A stretch of 64,000 nt of DNA from Crotophaga sulcirostris. Its lineage: Eukaryota > Chordata > Aves > Cuculiformes > Crotophagidae. The notes under the pieces were generated by a model. That model did no database searches. It saw nothing but the letters and a program-made list of their open reading frames with translations, and was not told the DNA's origin. The stretch lies in the NCBI GenBank assembly GCA_013397455.1, contig VYZB01000124.1:1066946-1130945 (forward strand). The letters are read 5' to 3'. Numbering within the stretch: the first letter of the stretch is position 1; each line of letters begins with the position of its first letter. Made by a program: the position numbers and the translations under genes. This document shows positions 51,728-64,000 of the stretch, piece after piece.

Positions 51728-53928
51728 AAGAACTCAGCCATGCGGTGGTTTTTTAAATTGTGTTACCATAACAGTTGTGGTAAGGAGCTCATTGAAGGTC
51801 GTGCGTTCACCTCCTTGGTGTTTTTCAGCAGAAAAATAACATTTTAATATGGGTTTGTTCTGGTGGCAGACTGTGTTCTGCTAGCAGCAAACTACTAAAT
51901 TGTTTGTTATATTAATCTTTGTATATCTTTCTGATTATTTGCTTTGCTGAAATGGCTGAAGGGTTATCATAAGTCATGCCAAACTGTAAAGTCTTGTGTT
52001 GTGTTATGAAAGAGGGATCGCACTGTTGAGATTTAACTATTTTATTAAACCAATGAGATCTGTCTTGTGTCCTGAACTCCAAACCACGCTCAAAGCAGCG
52101 CCAAAGACTGCTTTTCTTGATAACTAATTACAGATGTTCTTTCCATAAAATTATAATGGGATAAGAAATAGTAAGGTAAATTCTAATCTACGTCATGTGA
52201 GGTACTTCAGTCTGTGCTGCCTCAGCTGAGCCAGGCAGAGGCCGCCTTTCGGTAAAAGAGCCAGTGCTGGCTGGTTGTCTGTCTTGGTCTGCTGTGGAAG
52301 AACTGAATGTATGAGAAACAATCATACACAAACACCTAAAATGTAGGTTTTTACACCAAATGAGATGCCTACTCCTTCCTGAAGGCATCAGTAGGCTTAC
52401 AGACATGATTCTTCACTTGACCTGCATAGGTTAACATTTACATGATTGTAATGTCAGGTCTACTTAGAGCCCATATTTGCTGTGGACCTATCTGTAAAAT
52501 TAGTGTTGAGCATATGAGATTGATCAGTAGATTGAATACCTTTTTGTCACAGCTTTATATTTCAGGATATTTAAAAAACAAAATAAAGCACAGAACCATG
52601 CTCAGCCAATAATGCTGAGTAACAACTTCTGCAGTGCAGTGAATGGGGAGAATAATGATTACTTCCTTTTGCCTGTAACGAAAAAGTCCAGGTCTTTATT
52701 GTAGGAGTTGCCATTTGATTTTGTTTTCTTTTTAGCTACAACTTGAATTAAACTGAACTGAAGCTCCTGAAGAATCCCCTTATCCTTTGAAGTGACTCCT
52801 TTTTTTTTTCTGACTAATTATTCCATAGGATGTAGTTTTCAGATGTTTGCAGAAAATATATATAACTTTAAGGTGCTGTGCCTCCCCAGACTGTCCTTGG
52901 TCTCAAATTATTTTTTGCAACAGTCACTGTATTGCAGCATGAGAGATGATTTACGTTTGCCTGATTTAGTAGTGTTTTGCATGCCTTTGCTACCATCTGA
53001 GGCTCTGGAGATATTAGTGCAGGGCTGAAAGTACTCCCGCTATCCCAGAGTGCTGTAGTCCCACCCACAGATGAGGAGTCCAGGAAGTAATGTCAGGGAT
53101 TGCTCTTGGTGATGTGGCAAAAATGTTTCTGTTCAGAATCCATTTTATTTTGTTTGGTTTTTATCTTGAACTGTAAAACTTTGCTGAGCTAAACTGGAAA
53201 GAAAAATAAAGGTCTGAAATTGGTAGCAGAAGCTTGTGCTAAAAATAATCCCCGTGGTTAAGTTTTTTTACCCGAGTTCTGAATCTTGGCCTCTTTCCTG
53301 TGCAGTTTTGCTCATGCATAAAATTTCTGACTTCTGAGCTCTTTGTGTTGGAGCAAGAGATAAATTCATTGAATAATTCTAGCAGTGGGCAGTGCTTTGG
53401 TTTAGGTACTTATGACAGAGATTTTGTCTGTAGGCACTTGTGTACAGAGTCCTGAACTTAAACGTCTCTGTCTAGTTACTCAATGTTTAAAAATCCTAAG
53501 CAGTTTTAAAACAGTATTTATTTTGGTTTTGTTCTTTGCCTTTAGAAACTGAGGTGACAGGAGGGTGGTTCTGCAGTTCATATCTTGGTGCTTAGATGTT
53601 GTAACTCAGCTCCTGCTTTCTCAAGGTGAAGATATCTAACAGGGCTCATTCCCACATTTCTGTATGGATTCGTTTGTTCCCTCCCTAAACTGGATTGGAT
53701 CCTGACTTGTCCTTGTAAAATACCCTGTTCTTCGCTTTCTTGGCAGTTTATTGTGGAATAAATGTCCTCTCTTTTTAGAAAGCTTAATTAAAGATAATTT
53801 GTTTCAGACAGGGCAATCCAAAAGAGCATCGTCTGTAAATGCTGGCTCAGTTCATGTATTGTAAAGCTTTACAGAGCTTTAGATATTTGTTTTAAATGTT
53901 ACCTCTGTATCTTGTTTTGTTTCCACAG
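51728..53928 (+). other. RER1: RER1 first intron
   Basis: AT-rich non-coding sequence between the promoter/CR1 region and the first coding exon. It ends with the acceptor TTCCACAG| at 53921-53928. No other gene is seen. Confidence 0.6.
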
Positions 53929-53933
53929 CAACC

Positions 53934-56900
53934 ATGTCAGAAGGGGACAGTATTGGTGAGTCTGTTCATGGGAAGCCTTCCATGGTCTATAGATTTTTCT
54001 CAAGACTTGGACAGGTTGGTTTTCCTCGGGGTTTTTCTGACTCCATTTAGAGGCAGGTCTCAGTGAAACTCCTTAAACTCATGACTTTTTTGAATGAGTT
54101 GTTGAATTACTAAAATCCGTACGAAAGATTTCTTTTGAAGGCTTTTTAAAAATGTATAAATATATTATAATACATAGCTTAATTGAAAATTTAAAGTGCT
54201 TATATGTGACATTCTACAGTGAGAATATATGTTGTTAGTGTGAAAAATGAGGAGTGACTTCAGATTTCATGTCAGATTCATCTTAAGGAAAGTAAACTTG
54301 CATAAAATATTGAAAACAAATTGCTTTGCAATGCACCAAATATTAGGAAATATTTTTTTGCCTTTGTAAAATTATAGAACTTTTCAAAAGCTGTACGTTT
54401 ACATTTTATTCAGTTTATTTGTAATAAAGAATACAAATGTTTCACTTTACTCTCCTTCCCAAAGCACTCTCACAGATGTTTACCATTTCTAATGCTACCC
54501 TTTAATAAACATTGTTTGTTGTGCATCATGTGTTTTACAGATGTACACTTTATATTTCTTCCTAGATCTACCAGTCCTGGTTAGACAAATCTACTCCATA
54601 TACTGCAGTGCGATGGATTGTCACTTTGGGTCTGAGTTTCATCTACATGATTAGAGTTTATTTACTGCAGGTATGAAAACTAGATTTCCTGTTACGTAGT
54701 TTTAGATATTACTGTTCTATTTTTTTTCTTAAGAGAGTTTTCAAAGTATGGTATTACTTTGGAATTACATATAGCATCATTTATCACACAGTAGAAGGTA
54801 AATGAGTCTGAAGAAAGAACACTTCTTATTGGTGTTTAAGCTCACTGCTTCAGAGTGGAGAATGCAAATGCTTGTGGCTGTTCATCCGGTGGCCACGGAA
54901 AGTGGAAATACTCCGTTAGTTCTGATGACATTACATAATACAACTCTGAAAACTCTGTTGCAATCAAGTTTTTACTTTTATTTTTGAAGCCGTACAACAA
55001 TGTGTTCAGGAGCCAGTGGTTACTTTCTGCCATGTAAAGCATCAAGAACTGCTTTTCCAGCATTTTTGTCAAAGCAGTTTGCCCTCACCAGATGCTCCTG
55101 TTCCATGTCAGTCGGCAATTTGGTTAAGAACTTGGGAGTTCTCATTCCCCTGAACTGAAGATTACGGATTGCATCTTCAAGCCATGCAGGTGGCAGTAAT
55201 AGAAAGATATAAGGGACTGAAACTCAAAAAGATGATTAAAAGAGTGATGGTTTTATGCTGTTTACATCTTTTATGCTGCTTTTATGATGTCTACATATTG
55301 AACATAGACGCTGGAAGCCTGAGAAGAGCTTTCCTCTTAAATCTGTCAATATGTGAGGGAGTTGCACTACTTTCATGTTCTAAGGCTTCTTTTGTTTAAT
55401 CTGTTAGGTTTACAGTAGTTTACCTTAGAAAACACATAGCTTAAAAAGGCTCATAGATTTATTTTGTAATCTTGCTTATTTGTATTGCAGTGTGTTTAGT
55501 CTGTATTTAGGTAGTGCTAAATGAAAACTGTCACATGTGTTATATGTCAGTATGCAAACGAACGAAATAGATCCATAAAGGCAATTTATCTTTTTGTAGA
55601 GGCAGAATTCTTTTATACAGTGCGCATTTTTAATTCTTTTTTTAACGAGTCCAGAAGCAGTTTTGTGTTAATTTGAGCATGTAGAAATTCTCAAGGAAGC
55701 AAAAAAAACTAGTTTGTTTATCTTGTTAACAAATCTGTATCTGAAAATGGTTTTCAGGAAGACTTCAATCTTTGCTCTTTTTTCCTCCCTGCCTCAGGGT
55801 TGGTACATTGTGACATATGCCTTGGGAATCTACCATCTAAATCTCTTCATAGCTTTCTTGTCGCCAAAGGTAGACCCCTCTTTAATGGAAGACTCAGGTA
55901 TGATAAATAGTTCATTTTGTAATAACTTTGAACTTAGTCAAACTTTGAGCTCTTTTTCTATGATACAGTATTGTGAAGACGCACAATTTTAGCAAGATAC
56001 ATTTTTAGACTTGCAAAAAAGTCTATACAATATGACTTCAGGCATTACTATAAAATTTGTCTCTTTTTTTTTTTCAGGGCAATATTCCATATTGTATTAG
56101 TTTTCTGTGTTTTGAAGGAAGGTTTATGCGACTTAAGTTCTCCCCAAAATAACTCAAGTGGCCTGGCACTCATTTCTGTTATCTCTTTTCTTTTGGGAAA
56201 TCAGTGTTAAGTTACATTAAAGCAGCCACTGTAACTGGAATCTGTGTGCAACAATGGGATTTCTTTTTCTTTAAAAGATAAAAAAAATAGAAATCTGGAG
56301 ACCACATACTGTGAAAAATCATTGTGAGAGAGTTTGTGGTTTGTGTTTTTTTCTGTTTTTCCAGATGATGGTCCTTCCTTACCTACAAGGCAAAATGAAG
56401 AATTTCGGCCTTTCATTAGAAGGCTCCCAGAGTTCAAATTCTGGTGAGTGGATCTGTCTGTCCGTGCTCTGTTTGTGAAAAATGTCGATATCTGCAGTGA
56501 ATTAGTGGTAGCTGGGGTTGAAGGATTAATTGTTAATGTTGTTTTTAAGGCACTCTGCCACTAAAGGAATCCTGGTGGCTATGACATGTACATTCTTCGA
56601 GGCTTTCAACGTTCCTGTTTTCTGGCCAATCCTTGTGATGTACTTCATTATGCTATTCTGTATCACAATGAAGAGGCAAATCAAGGTAATTTCCCAAGAA
56701 CAGACATTTGTGATGTCAGAATTTACAGAATTAACTGTCCATCTAGTTGAGTGCTTTAGAGGTATTAAATGTACCGCATGCACTTTTACTAGAGGAACTT
56801 GAACATCAGTTCAAGTGCTGGATATTTGCAACTTTGAGCAAATACTGACAACAGGAAACAAAAATACCTGGTAAAAGAAGTCTTTGTAAATTATATTACA

Positions 56901-57631
56901 AAATTTCACACTTGCTTTTAGAAGGTTTTGATCTTAGAATTTGATATCTGTTTTTTATGCAAGATGAGTCTTAATTTCTCATCCACTTCCTGTCTTCAGC
57001 TAACTCTGGTTGTTTTTAATGAAGAGGTCTTGTAGGGTCTCTGATGAGAGAAAGGGGAAGTCCTGACAAGTTGATACAAGAAAGTAGAGGGAGAGAAAAG
57101 GGGAAGAAGAAGATAAGCAAGTCATTCAGACCGTTTTAAACAAATAATTTATAGTTTGTTGGCATTCTAAAAAGAGAACCAGTTTTTTACGCAGACACTC
57201 AGAATTTTGGATAGTTACTGTCATTCAAAGTTGCAAATTAAAGATTAAAGAGTAGTAAAGAATTAACACTTCCATGCTCTCTCCAGTTTCCTGTGGACCC
57301 CCAGTCAGTAATCTTCACTGTACTGTATCAGCTGTTTGGTAGACCCAAATTTGAGATTTATAAGGTTCGGCTCATACCCTTATTTAGACATAAACTGGTT
57401 TCTGATTAGCTATTTTGTTACCTTTACAGTACCAAAGAACTGTCTTTCTAGAGGACTTAGTAATTTACAATGTGCGTTATAAAACATTTTTGAAATATTA
57501 TCTGATTTCTTGCCTCAAAAATTGATCTTTTCTCTTTACAGCACATGATAAAGTACAGATATATACCCTTCACACACGGCAAGAGGAAATACAAAGGGAA
57601 AGAAGATGTGGGAAAGACCTTCGCGAGTTAG
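53934..57631 (+). CDS. RER1: RER1, Golgi-to-ER retrieval receptor, complete (6 coding exons)
   Basis: RER1 is a four-pass membrane protein of the cis-Golgi/ERGIC. It binds polar residues in transmembrane segments of escaped ER proteins and unassembled subunits and returns them through COPI vesicles. Coding exons are 53934-54014 (exon begins 53929, five bases before the ATG), 54566-54670, 55798-55897, 56365-56443, 56550-56685 and 57542-57631, all bounded by AG/GT. Joined, they give 196 residues, the usual family length. The product starts [15 protein letters not shown] and ends [14 protein letters not shown]. Hydrophobic segments lie near residues 41-61, 64-82, 118-137 and 141-158, with a basic C-terminal tail. 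The start is chosen because it matches the conserved family N terminus just inside an exon, which implies a non-coding first exon near the CpG island around 50.2-51 kb. The first donor (CAG|GTTGGT) is weak but usable. Every exon is close to the mammalian protein, so identity is certain. Confidence 0.98.
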
Positions 57632-59500
57632 AAGATACAATCAACCTGTTGACCAGTTCTACTTCTCACTAAAGGAATGGTTTTGAGCCATTGTAACAAT
57701 GCCTTTTTTCTTCATAAAAAATGATTAACAGAGTGGTGACAAAGCAGTTGAATTTTCATTTTATGAGGATCTTGCTATTTTTATCTGAAATATCAGTTTC
57801 TTGAAGAAACTGGCATTCTAACCAAATTGCATTGAGTTTATCATCTTTTGTAAGAAGTTGGAGAAACTTTGGATCATCCCATGGATTTGGGATAATGTAT
57901 TTCTTTCAAAATCCATTGCACCGGAGGAATTAATGGCTTAAGAGTTGGATATTTTACATAGTTCTCCTGCTCAACATCACCCTGAAGTGCTGTGCACATA
58001 TGTGGAGGAAAAATAAGATGGCACACACGATGCTATTTTCTGCTTCATGGCTGTGTGCTGTTTTCACAGAGAAATTCAGTAGATCTAAATAGATGCAGAA
58101 CTTGAGCCAGTTTCCTAAATGCATGGTATTACTGAGATATAACCAAACAAATATAGGTAGGAATAAGCAATCTACTAAATTATGGGGTTTGCAGTAGGGA
58201 AAAAATACTCATTTAGCTTCTGAAGTAACTTGTTTGTGTTGGGTTTTAATGCCAGTTTCACCATTGCATCTCTGGGAAGATGCTAAAATTGGGCTGTTTC
58301 ACAATGACTCCACATTTATTCAAATTCAGTCACAGTTTCCTTTGAGGACCTGGAATTACAACGCTGTATCTTTTAATTGTTATTACTTGAAGTTTCTTTC
58401 ATTCTTAAGGGTTTCCTGATTAATTTAAGCTGACTTCATGCTGCCCCTTCAGAATACACCCAAACTGGCCATGGCAGACACACGGTGTGTGGGTTTTTCA
58501 TTTTCTATGGGGAAAAAAAATCAGAGATAAATGACCTGCATGTAAACTTTTTCATGTGATACAACTGCAGTTTTATTAAGTGACTTTTTAATTCCACAAT
58601 TTATTAAAAGATGGTGTCCCCCTTTACTTGTTCTCTATCTTTATATGCATATATTGATCTTACAATATTCATGGCTCCTTTTCATTAACAGTTACCTTCA
58701 GTTTATCTTGCAAGGCCTTTTTCAACTCTTTGGGGAACATTCACTTGCAGAAAATAGGGAAATGCTAGTTCTTTGAAGAGCGTTAATGGAGAATAGTGGC
58801 AACCTTAACAGACATCCAATTGGAAAATGTATGTAGGAACCCTTTCCTCTGATTTTGTCAAATGAAGTCATTATGGAGCTCTGGAAGTCAGCCTTCAGTA
58901 ATGCTGGGAAAACAAGGGGTATTTTTAGTTCATGTTGACCTGTTGGGTTTTTTTTGTGCATGTTTGTTTAATTAGCAGTGTGGAAACTAGTGATGTCAAA
59001 ATTTAAAATTACTGAAACACAGTGTCCAGAAAGGGCCTTATAAAAGTCCCAGTCATGGATGCTTGCAGTTCATAGCCTAAAAATCCGAAAGCCCCGAAGT
59101 GGAGAAGCTGTCTTTAGGTTTGCTGGGGTTTCTGACTAATATGGGCAAATCAGAATGAAAAATGTGTTTATTATATATACTAATATTAAAATTAGAACTG
59201 GGATGACTCCTACTAAGCAACAGAGCATTAACAACATCTACTGCAAATCAGACTTTTTTTTACCTCCAGTACATTTTGAATGTTGGTGGCAGCTTGAGGT
59301 GAATGCCTTCTCGTTCTTGGGTAGGCACGGATGCTCTGCGTTCAGTGGGATGAACAGTTGTCAAATATGGATTGTAGATGCTGCTGGGACAACAGTAGTT
59401 CCCTAGCAGACTCGCAGCATGCAACAGCCAGGCATGTTTGATGGCATTTGGTTAAACTTGGCTAAAAGAAATAAAAATAAATTGCCCTTACAGAATGCAT
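57632..59500 (+). other. RER1: RER1 3' untranslated region (predicted)
   Basis: After the TAG stop at 57629-57631 there is no further coding signal on this strand. Two AATAAA hexamers lie close together at 59470-59475 and 59476-59481, and another at 60071-60076. I infer a 3'UTR of about 1.85 kb ending shortly after the first pair. The real cleavage site needs transcript data. Short open frames here (for example 59155-59406) look like chance. Confidence 0.5.
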
Positions 59501-60016
59501 TAAAAACTTGGGTTTACAACTTCAGGGATAGTTCCTAGTCATTGATTGCTTCCTATTTGTTGTATGCAACTAGATGCTTTTCTTCACTATTCTTTTAGTA
59601 AGGAGATCAAGCAGTGATTTCTTTAGGTAGCCATGTTTTGATTCATAATAGGGACCATTTTTCTTCCACTGCTGTCTTGACAGTTTTAAATAGGTGAGGT
59701 ATGCTCACAAGTTTTCTGGTGTCAAAAAGAGATGGTATTGCAGCTCTGAACATCACTTTTGTACAGTAATGATGAAGTGTTTGCATAGTTACCAGCAACT
59801 ATTTTTCTTCCATTTATAGATATGATGCAAAGTTAAACTAATTTTAGTGGAGGTTTTATGATAAAACTTGAAGATTTAATTGCTAACTAGCTAACCAGGG
59901 TCTCTGCAGTACAAATAACCACTTTAAAGAAGTGCTCGTACTGTAGCACGCCTCCCCCAACCACCCCAAGTCCATATTCAGTGCCATCTGTGAAAGATTA
60001 ATTGAAACTGTAACTC

Positions 60017-60037
60017 GTGATCCACAGAGTGGATCAC
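60017..60037. repeat. Perfect 9-bp palindrome with 3-base loop
   Basis: GTGATCCAC-AGA-GTGGATCAC between the RER1 and PEX10 3' ends. Confidence 0.85.
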
Positions 60038-60676
60038 CTGGCTTCCCCCCATCTGTATTTATGGAATACAAATAAATTAATCTTGTACAGTTTCTATCGT
60101 GCAAGAATGACAAAATATGTTAACAACTAACACTCTTCTTTTTCCATCCTGCTCTGAATACTGTATAACTGAACTAACAATAACTTAAGGGAACAAACCT
60201 TGATGAGGAGATGCTGCTGAATCCCTGCCTTTATGCTGCAAAACACGGGCTGAGCTGCAATAGCTCCTGTGCCATAACGAGGGGAGGGTCTTGTGGCTGA
60301 AGGCAGCTTCTTTCCTATCTGCATTAGAACTTTATCAGAAGTTCATCAGAAAGTCCCTTGCAGTTAAAGCAAGGATTTGTGTACAGCTTTTGTCATCTTC
60401 TCCTGAGGTCTACAGCACGGACTTGTTAATTATAACGTTACAAGAGAAAGGAGGTCTTAAAAATCACAGAATTTTAGTAATTCCTTAAGTATGCTATGAG
60501 AGGTTTGAAGAGTTGTTATCCACACTTACCTTTAGACAATGAGAATCTGATTTAAATTTTTCATTGTCCAAAGTGAAGGAAACTATTACATTTGTGTTAA
60601 GCACTTTCTAATACAACATTTTTAAGATGGTCAGAAACCATGTTAGAAGAAACAGAAGGGTAGGGGCAGAAATAGG

Positions 60677-60682
60677 TTTATT
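60677..60682 (-). terminator. PEX10: PEX10 polyadenylation signal AATAAA
   Basis: The plus strand reads TTTATT here, which is AATAAA on the PEX10 strand, about 130 bases after the PEX10 stop codon. Spacing and orientation fit a short 3'UTR. This is inference from the hexamer alone. Confidence 0.5.
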
Positions 60683-60811
60683 TTGTAAAATAGGAATGAA
60701 GTGACACATTCCGCAGGCAGTTACCAGTTTCATAATAGTCTTTTTCCTGGACTGACTGAAGCTGTATGACAACTTTATAAAGGTAAGTGTGAAACAGAAT
60801 TGGTTTTTGCT

Positions 60812-63800
60812 TTACAGTTGATAGTGACGGAGGTAGATCAGTTTCTGAGGATGAAACTTCTCTCTGCACAGTGGACATTCTGTCTACAAAAGAAAAGAAA
60901 TTGGATAAATGTAGTGAATTGCTGCATTTAAAAGTTAAAAAAAAATCCAAGTATTACTGTTTTGCTACTTTTAGAAAAGAATCTGCATCCATAATTAAAA
61001 AACTTTTTTTTTCAGTCCAGTTTGTGGTGCACACTTAATGTAAAGCATTCTAAGGTAGCCTTATTTAAAGAGCAGCCTGAGGTGACGTGGGTGCTTAACA
61101 GATTAACTTAACCCTGCTGCAGTTTCCCTCATTCCCAGCTTAAGTAATCACTTCTCTGAAGGGAAGCTCTCAGTTCTGCATCACAGTGTCTTGAACTTGG
61201 ACCTGCAGCTGCAACCTCACAACATCTGCTGCCTCCACTACATTTCTCTTTCAGAAAAAAACAGCTGCTAACCTGAAGAACGCTAACTGGAGGGGTGGGT
61301 AGTCTGGCTTGTGTAATACAGACCCTTCTGTGGAGATTTTGGGTGCCTTAGTGAGAACAAGGACATTTCAACACCCAGGCTGACAGGTATTTTCAAGTAC
61401 AAATTTCATCATGTTTACCCCTTCCAGCCTCCCTTTATCCTCTGTACTTACTCTGGTGTTACACCACTCCATGATGCACTCCCAGCAGAAGAGGTGCCCA
61501 CAAGGTGTGGCTGTCGTATGTCTCCGTTCTTCTAAACACAACGTGCAGCGGGAGTGGCGCCCAGTAGTTCTTTCTGTGGTTGTATTTCTAATTAACATAA
61601 TTATGTATTATTTAATTTTATTTAGCCTGATTGTAAGAAATGAGATAGCACAATCTCTATTTTCAAGTATTAACCCTTTTTGTGAAGCTCTCAAAAACAT
61701 GAAAGCAAAGCATGAGATTGAAGAGATGCTTAAAAGTGAGGAACACATCAAATGGTACATTACATCAGGTTCTAACTTAAGTCAAGGTATCACAGCTGTG
61801 TTCTCCCCATGCATGAAAGCTATTACATTTCCCACCATTGCTTCCACCTCTTTCCTAGTAAGTAAAAATGATCATACTTTTGATGTGCAAGGTTGCGGTG
61901 TAGTTTCCATTCCTGCCTCGCTCTCTGCCTCTGTTTGAAGCTGTACAGCTGGACACCAATCGTTAGCAGGAGATGGAAGAGTGAAATTATTCCAAGAAAC
62001 CTGTAACTTGTTCGAATACTCTGATCGTCTCCTTGCACTCCTCCAAAACGCAGCTACATAGTTCACAGAAATAGAGATGTTTAGTTATTTGGTTTTATGG
62101 AACTCTGCCTCCCTTCTTCCCATATCAATAAACTCTCAATTTGGGATTCTCATTTCTGTCCAAAAAATTGATGTTTCCAGGACTCATCACCCTGCTATCT
62201 CTCAGGAGGTCTGATGTGTCCCGGATGCACGCAGTCAGTCAGACTACACTTTACTGCTGTTTGTGGAAAGATCAGTTGTCAAGTTGTCTGTCTGTCCATC
62301 AAGACTGCTGCTTTAATCAGTTTTGCTTTGTTACATAGCTCTGAGCAAATAGCCAACCACCTCTTTTCCACATTGACACTGAGAATTACTGAGGACTCTT
62401 CTGTCTGTACATATTTCTGGGCCAGTGGCTGATGCTTTTTTTTTTTTTATCTTGCTCTCCAAGATATTTAATGAAAAGACCATGTGAAATTAAGCTCTTC
62501 ATATAGAAAAAATGTTATCTAAACTGCACTGATTTTTGTTCAAAACTGTACTTAAGTATTTCCCATTAATTTATCTCACTTTTTGCGTATTTGTAGAGGA
62601 CAGACTGGACTAGATGCTATTCTGAAGTTATATAGAGTATTAACTTCTGACAGGACATTAGCATTTTTTAGCCATACAGCGGCAGGGACTCATAATCCCT
62701 CTGCATTGTATTAAACATTTCCCTCTTCCCCCAGTCTACTCTGCCCATACTATAATCAGCTACAGCCAAATTCTGTATCCCTTTTACACACATGGCATCC
62801 CAAAAGAGGCCAAAATACCACAAGGGGCACCCATCTTGGGAGAAGAAATATATCCACTTACATATGTGATTCCTGTGAGTCTCTTAGAGAGGTGATAGAA
62901 CGTGCCCCTTATGTAGAACACTGCCAGGTGCAGTCGATGGAGCAAAGGTATGCAGTGTTTCAGAGCATACACTACTTGCAAGACTCTCTTCTTCTGCTGT
63001 TCTGTAAGGTCCCCAACTTGCTGCTGTATCCAGTTTCGAATTAAGGTCCTACTGGATAAGCCAAGTGCTGGGTTGCTCCGTGAGGCTCCGGACTCATCTC
63101 CTGTCTGCAGCTCACGTTCCAGGTGCAGCAATCCCTTCTCTAAGCAGTAAGGTACTACAGTATGGAGAGAGATGAAGATGGCCCGTCGAAGAAAAGAAGG
63201 TACCCTCTTTTTGGTGGGGTCCACTTGAATAATGTTCACGTACTCTTCACCCAGTGTCTGATAACCTAAAGAATGCACGGAACAGAACATAAGCAGGGGA
63301 ATATGGCAATTGCAGTGTCATTGTGTGGCTGAGCAACTGCTCAGGGGAACACACATCAGGTTTGGGGGTTTCGGAAATAGTTTTGGGGTTTGTGTGCAAT
63401 GAGGTGAGAATTACATTTACAGCAGCATCGGCAGCACTGGTACCTGCAATGACTTTAGGCTTAAAGCAGGGACACCTCTTCATAGCATCACACATTCCTT
63501 TTCAAAAAACAACTTTTTCTTCAAAAAACACACATATCTGGGCATTAAACTGCTGAATTAAACTCAAACTCCTGACTATTTAGTCACAGAATCACAGAAT
63601 GTCCTGTCAGCCTGGACTCCCAGAGCTGCCACCCCAGCCCACCCAGGCCCCGCACAAGCCCGGCCCAGCCAGCGCCCCCGCCCCGCAGCAGCACCCAGGG
63701 CACAGGGCCCGCTTCCCCCAGTCCCGCGGCGCCAAACGCGGAGCTGCTCCGCGCGGTACCTGCCAGGGTGGTGAGGGCGAAGTAGGCAACATCCGCGAGC

Positions 63801-63840
63801 AGCTCCGCCTCCCTCCTCCACTCCAGCCACTTCTTGGGGC
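60812..63840 (-). CDS. PEX10: PEX10, peroxisome biogenesis RING ubiquitin ligase, 5'-partial (5 exons)
   Basis: PEX10 sits in the peroxisomal membrane with PEX2 and PEX12, and the complex ubiquitinates the import receptor PEX5 so it can be recycled. Exons in transcript order are 63760-63840, 62862-63265, 61878-62053, 61452-61587 and 60812-60883; phases join without a break and give 288 residues plus stop. The first visible exon contains [19 protein letters not shown], the second GYQTLGEEY and the KRLTGITY motif, and the third the [13 protein letters not shown] motif. The fourth begins the C3HC4 RING (CTLC, 11 residues, CGHLFCWEC, ten residues) and the fifth completes it (CPLCREKF) and ends LRHYQL. 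All eight zinc ligands are present. Compared with the 326-residue human protein, only about the first 38 residues are missing. They should be in an exon beyond position 64000. The gene converges tail-to-tail on RER1. Confidence 0.97.
63583..63602 (-). mobile_element. CR1 3' terminal remnant in PEX10 intron
   Basis: AGTCACAGAATCACAGAATG is the reverse complement of the CR1 terminal repeat, followed by unrelated GC-rich DNA. Confidence 0.6.
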
Positions 63841-63854
63841 CTGAGGGAGGGAAC

Positions 63855-63985
63855 CGCTTGGTTGGAACAGACCTTTGGGATCATCCGGTCCCCCCGCACC
63901 TGTCCGCGGCCAAACCGCCCCCGAGCACCGGCTGCCACGCGCCGAAACCCCCCAGGGACGGGGACCGCACCGCCTCGGCCCTCCC
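63855..63985 (-). mobile_element. Diverged CR1 fragment upstream of PEX10 second exon
   Basis: TTGGTTGGAACAGACCTTTG, then GGATCATCCGGTCC and CAGGGACGGGGACCGCACC, follow the CR1 order in reverse orientation but with heavy GC-rich divergence. It lies just upstream of the exon at 63760-63840. Confidence 0.65.
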
Positions 63986-64000
63986 GAGCGCTCCCGCACC

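Noticed and set aside
1..64000. CRISPR arrays, operons, rRNA, tRNA or endogenous retroviral genes
   Set aside because: No regularly spaced repeats, rRNA, tRNA or retroviral open frames were recognised; the sequence is vertebrate nuclear DNA.

Overview
The window is vertebrate nuclear DNA, most likely from a bird. The evidence is CR1 LINE fragments in both orientations ending in the ATTCTATGATTCTATGA-type 3' tail, intron-split genes with GT-AG boundaries, a CpG island and an assembly gap (N, 50438-51054). The order MORN1(-), RER1(+), PEX10(-) is the conserved synteny block known from human 1p36.3. I see no prokaryotic features, CRISPR array, rRNA or tRNA.

Layout. Positions 1 to about 42500 are AT-rich, repeat-poor and lack any recognisable gene. 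They hold a few CR1 fragments, microsatellites, candidate regulatory stretches and one speculative minus-strand gene (27.7-32.9 kb). By synteny this should be the SKI-MORN1 interval and/or the 3' part of MORN1, but no SKI exon is visible. From 42.5 to 48.7 kb, parts of MORN1 lie on the minus strand: one well-preserved MORN-repeat exon (42575-42671), one exon with an apparent one-base loss (48563-48684) and one doubtful exon (47361-47438). From 49.3 to 51.2 kb come nested and opposed CR1 copies, the CpG island that should be the shared RER1/MORN1 promoter, and the gap that interrupts it. RER1 is complete in six coding exons (53934-57631; 196 residues) with a long 3'UTR. PEX10 runs tail-to-tail with RER1 (60812-63840, minus); five exons are visible and the first coding exon lies beyond the right edge.

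The two solid genes are housekeeping membrane proteins. RER1 returns escaped ER membrane proteins from the cis-Golgi, and PEX10 is the RING ubiquitin ligase of the peroxisomal import machinery. They are neighbours by synteny rather than pathway partners. No strongly supported new system was found. The points most worth checking are the condition of MORN1, the promoter gap and a possible short type II membrane protein gene on the minus strand.
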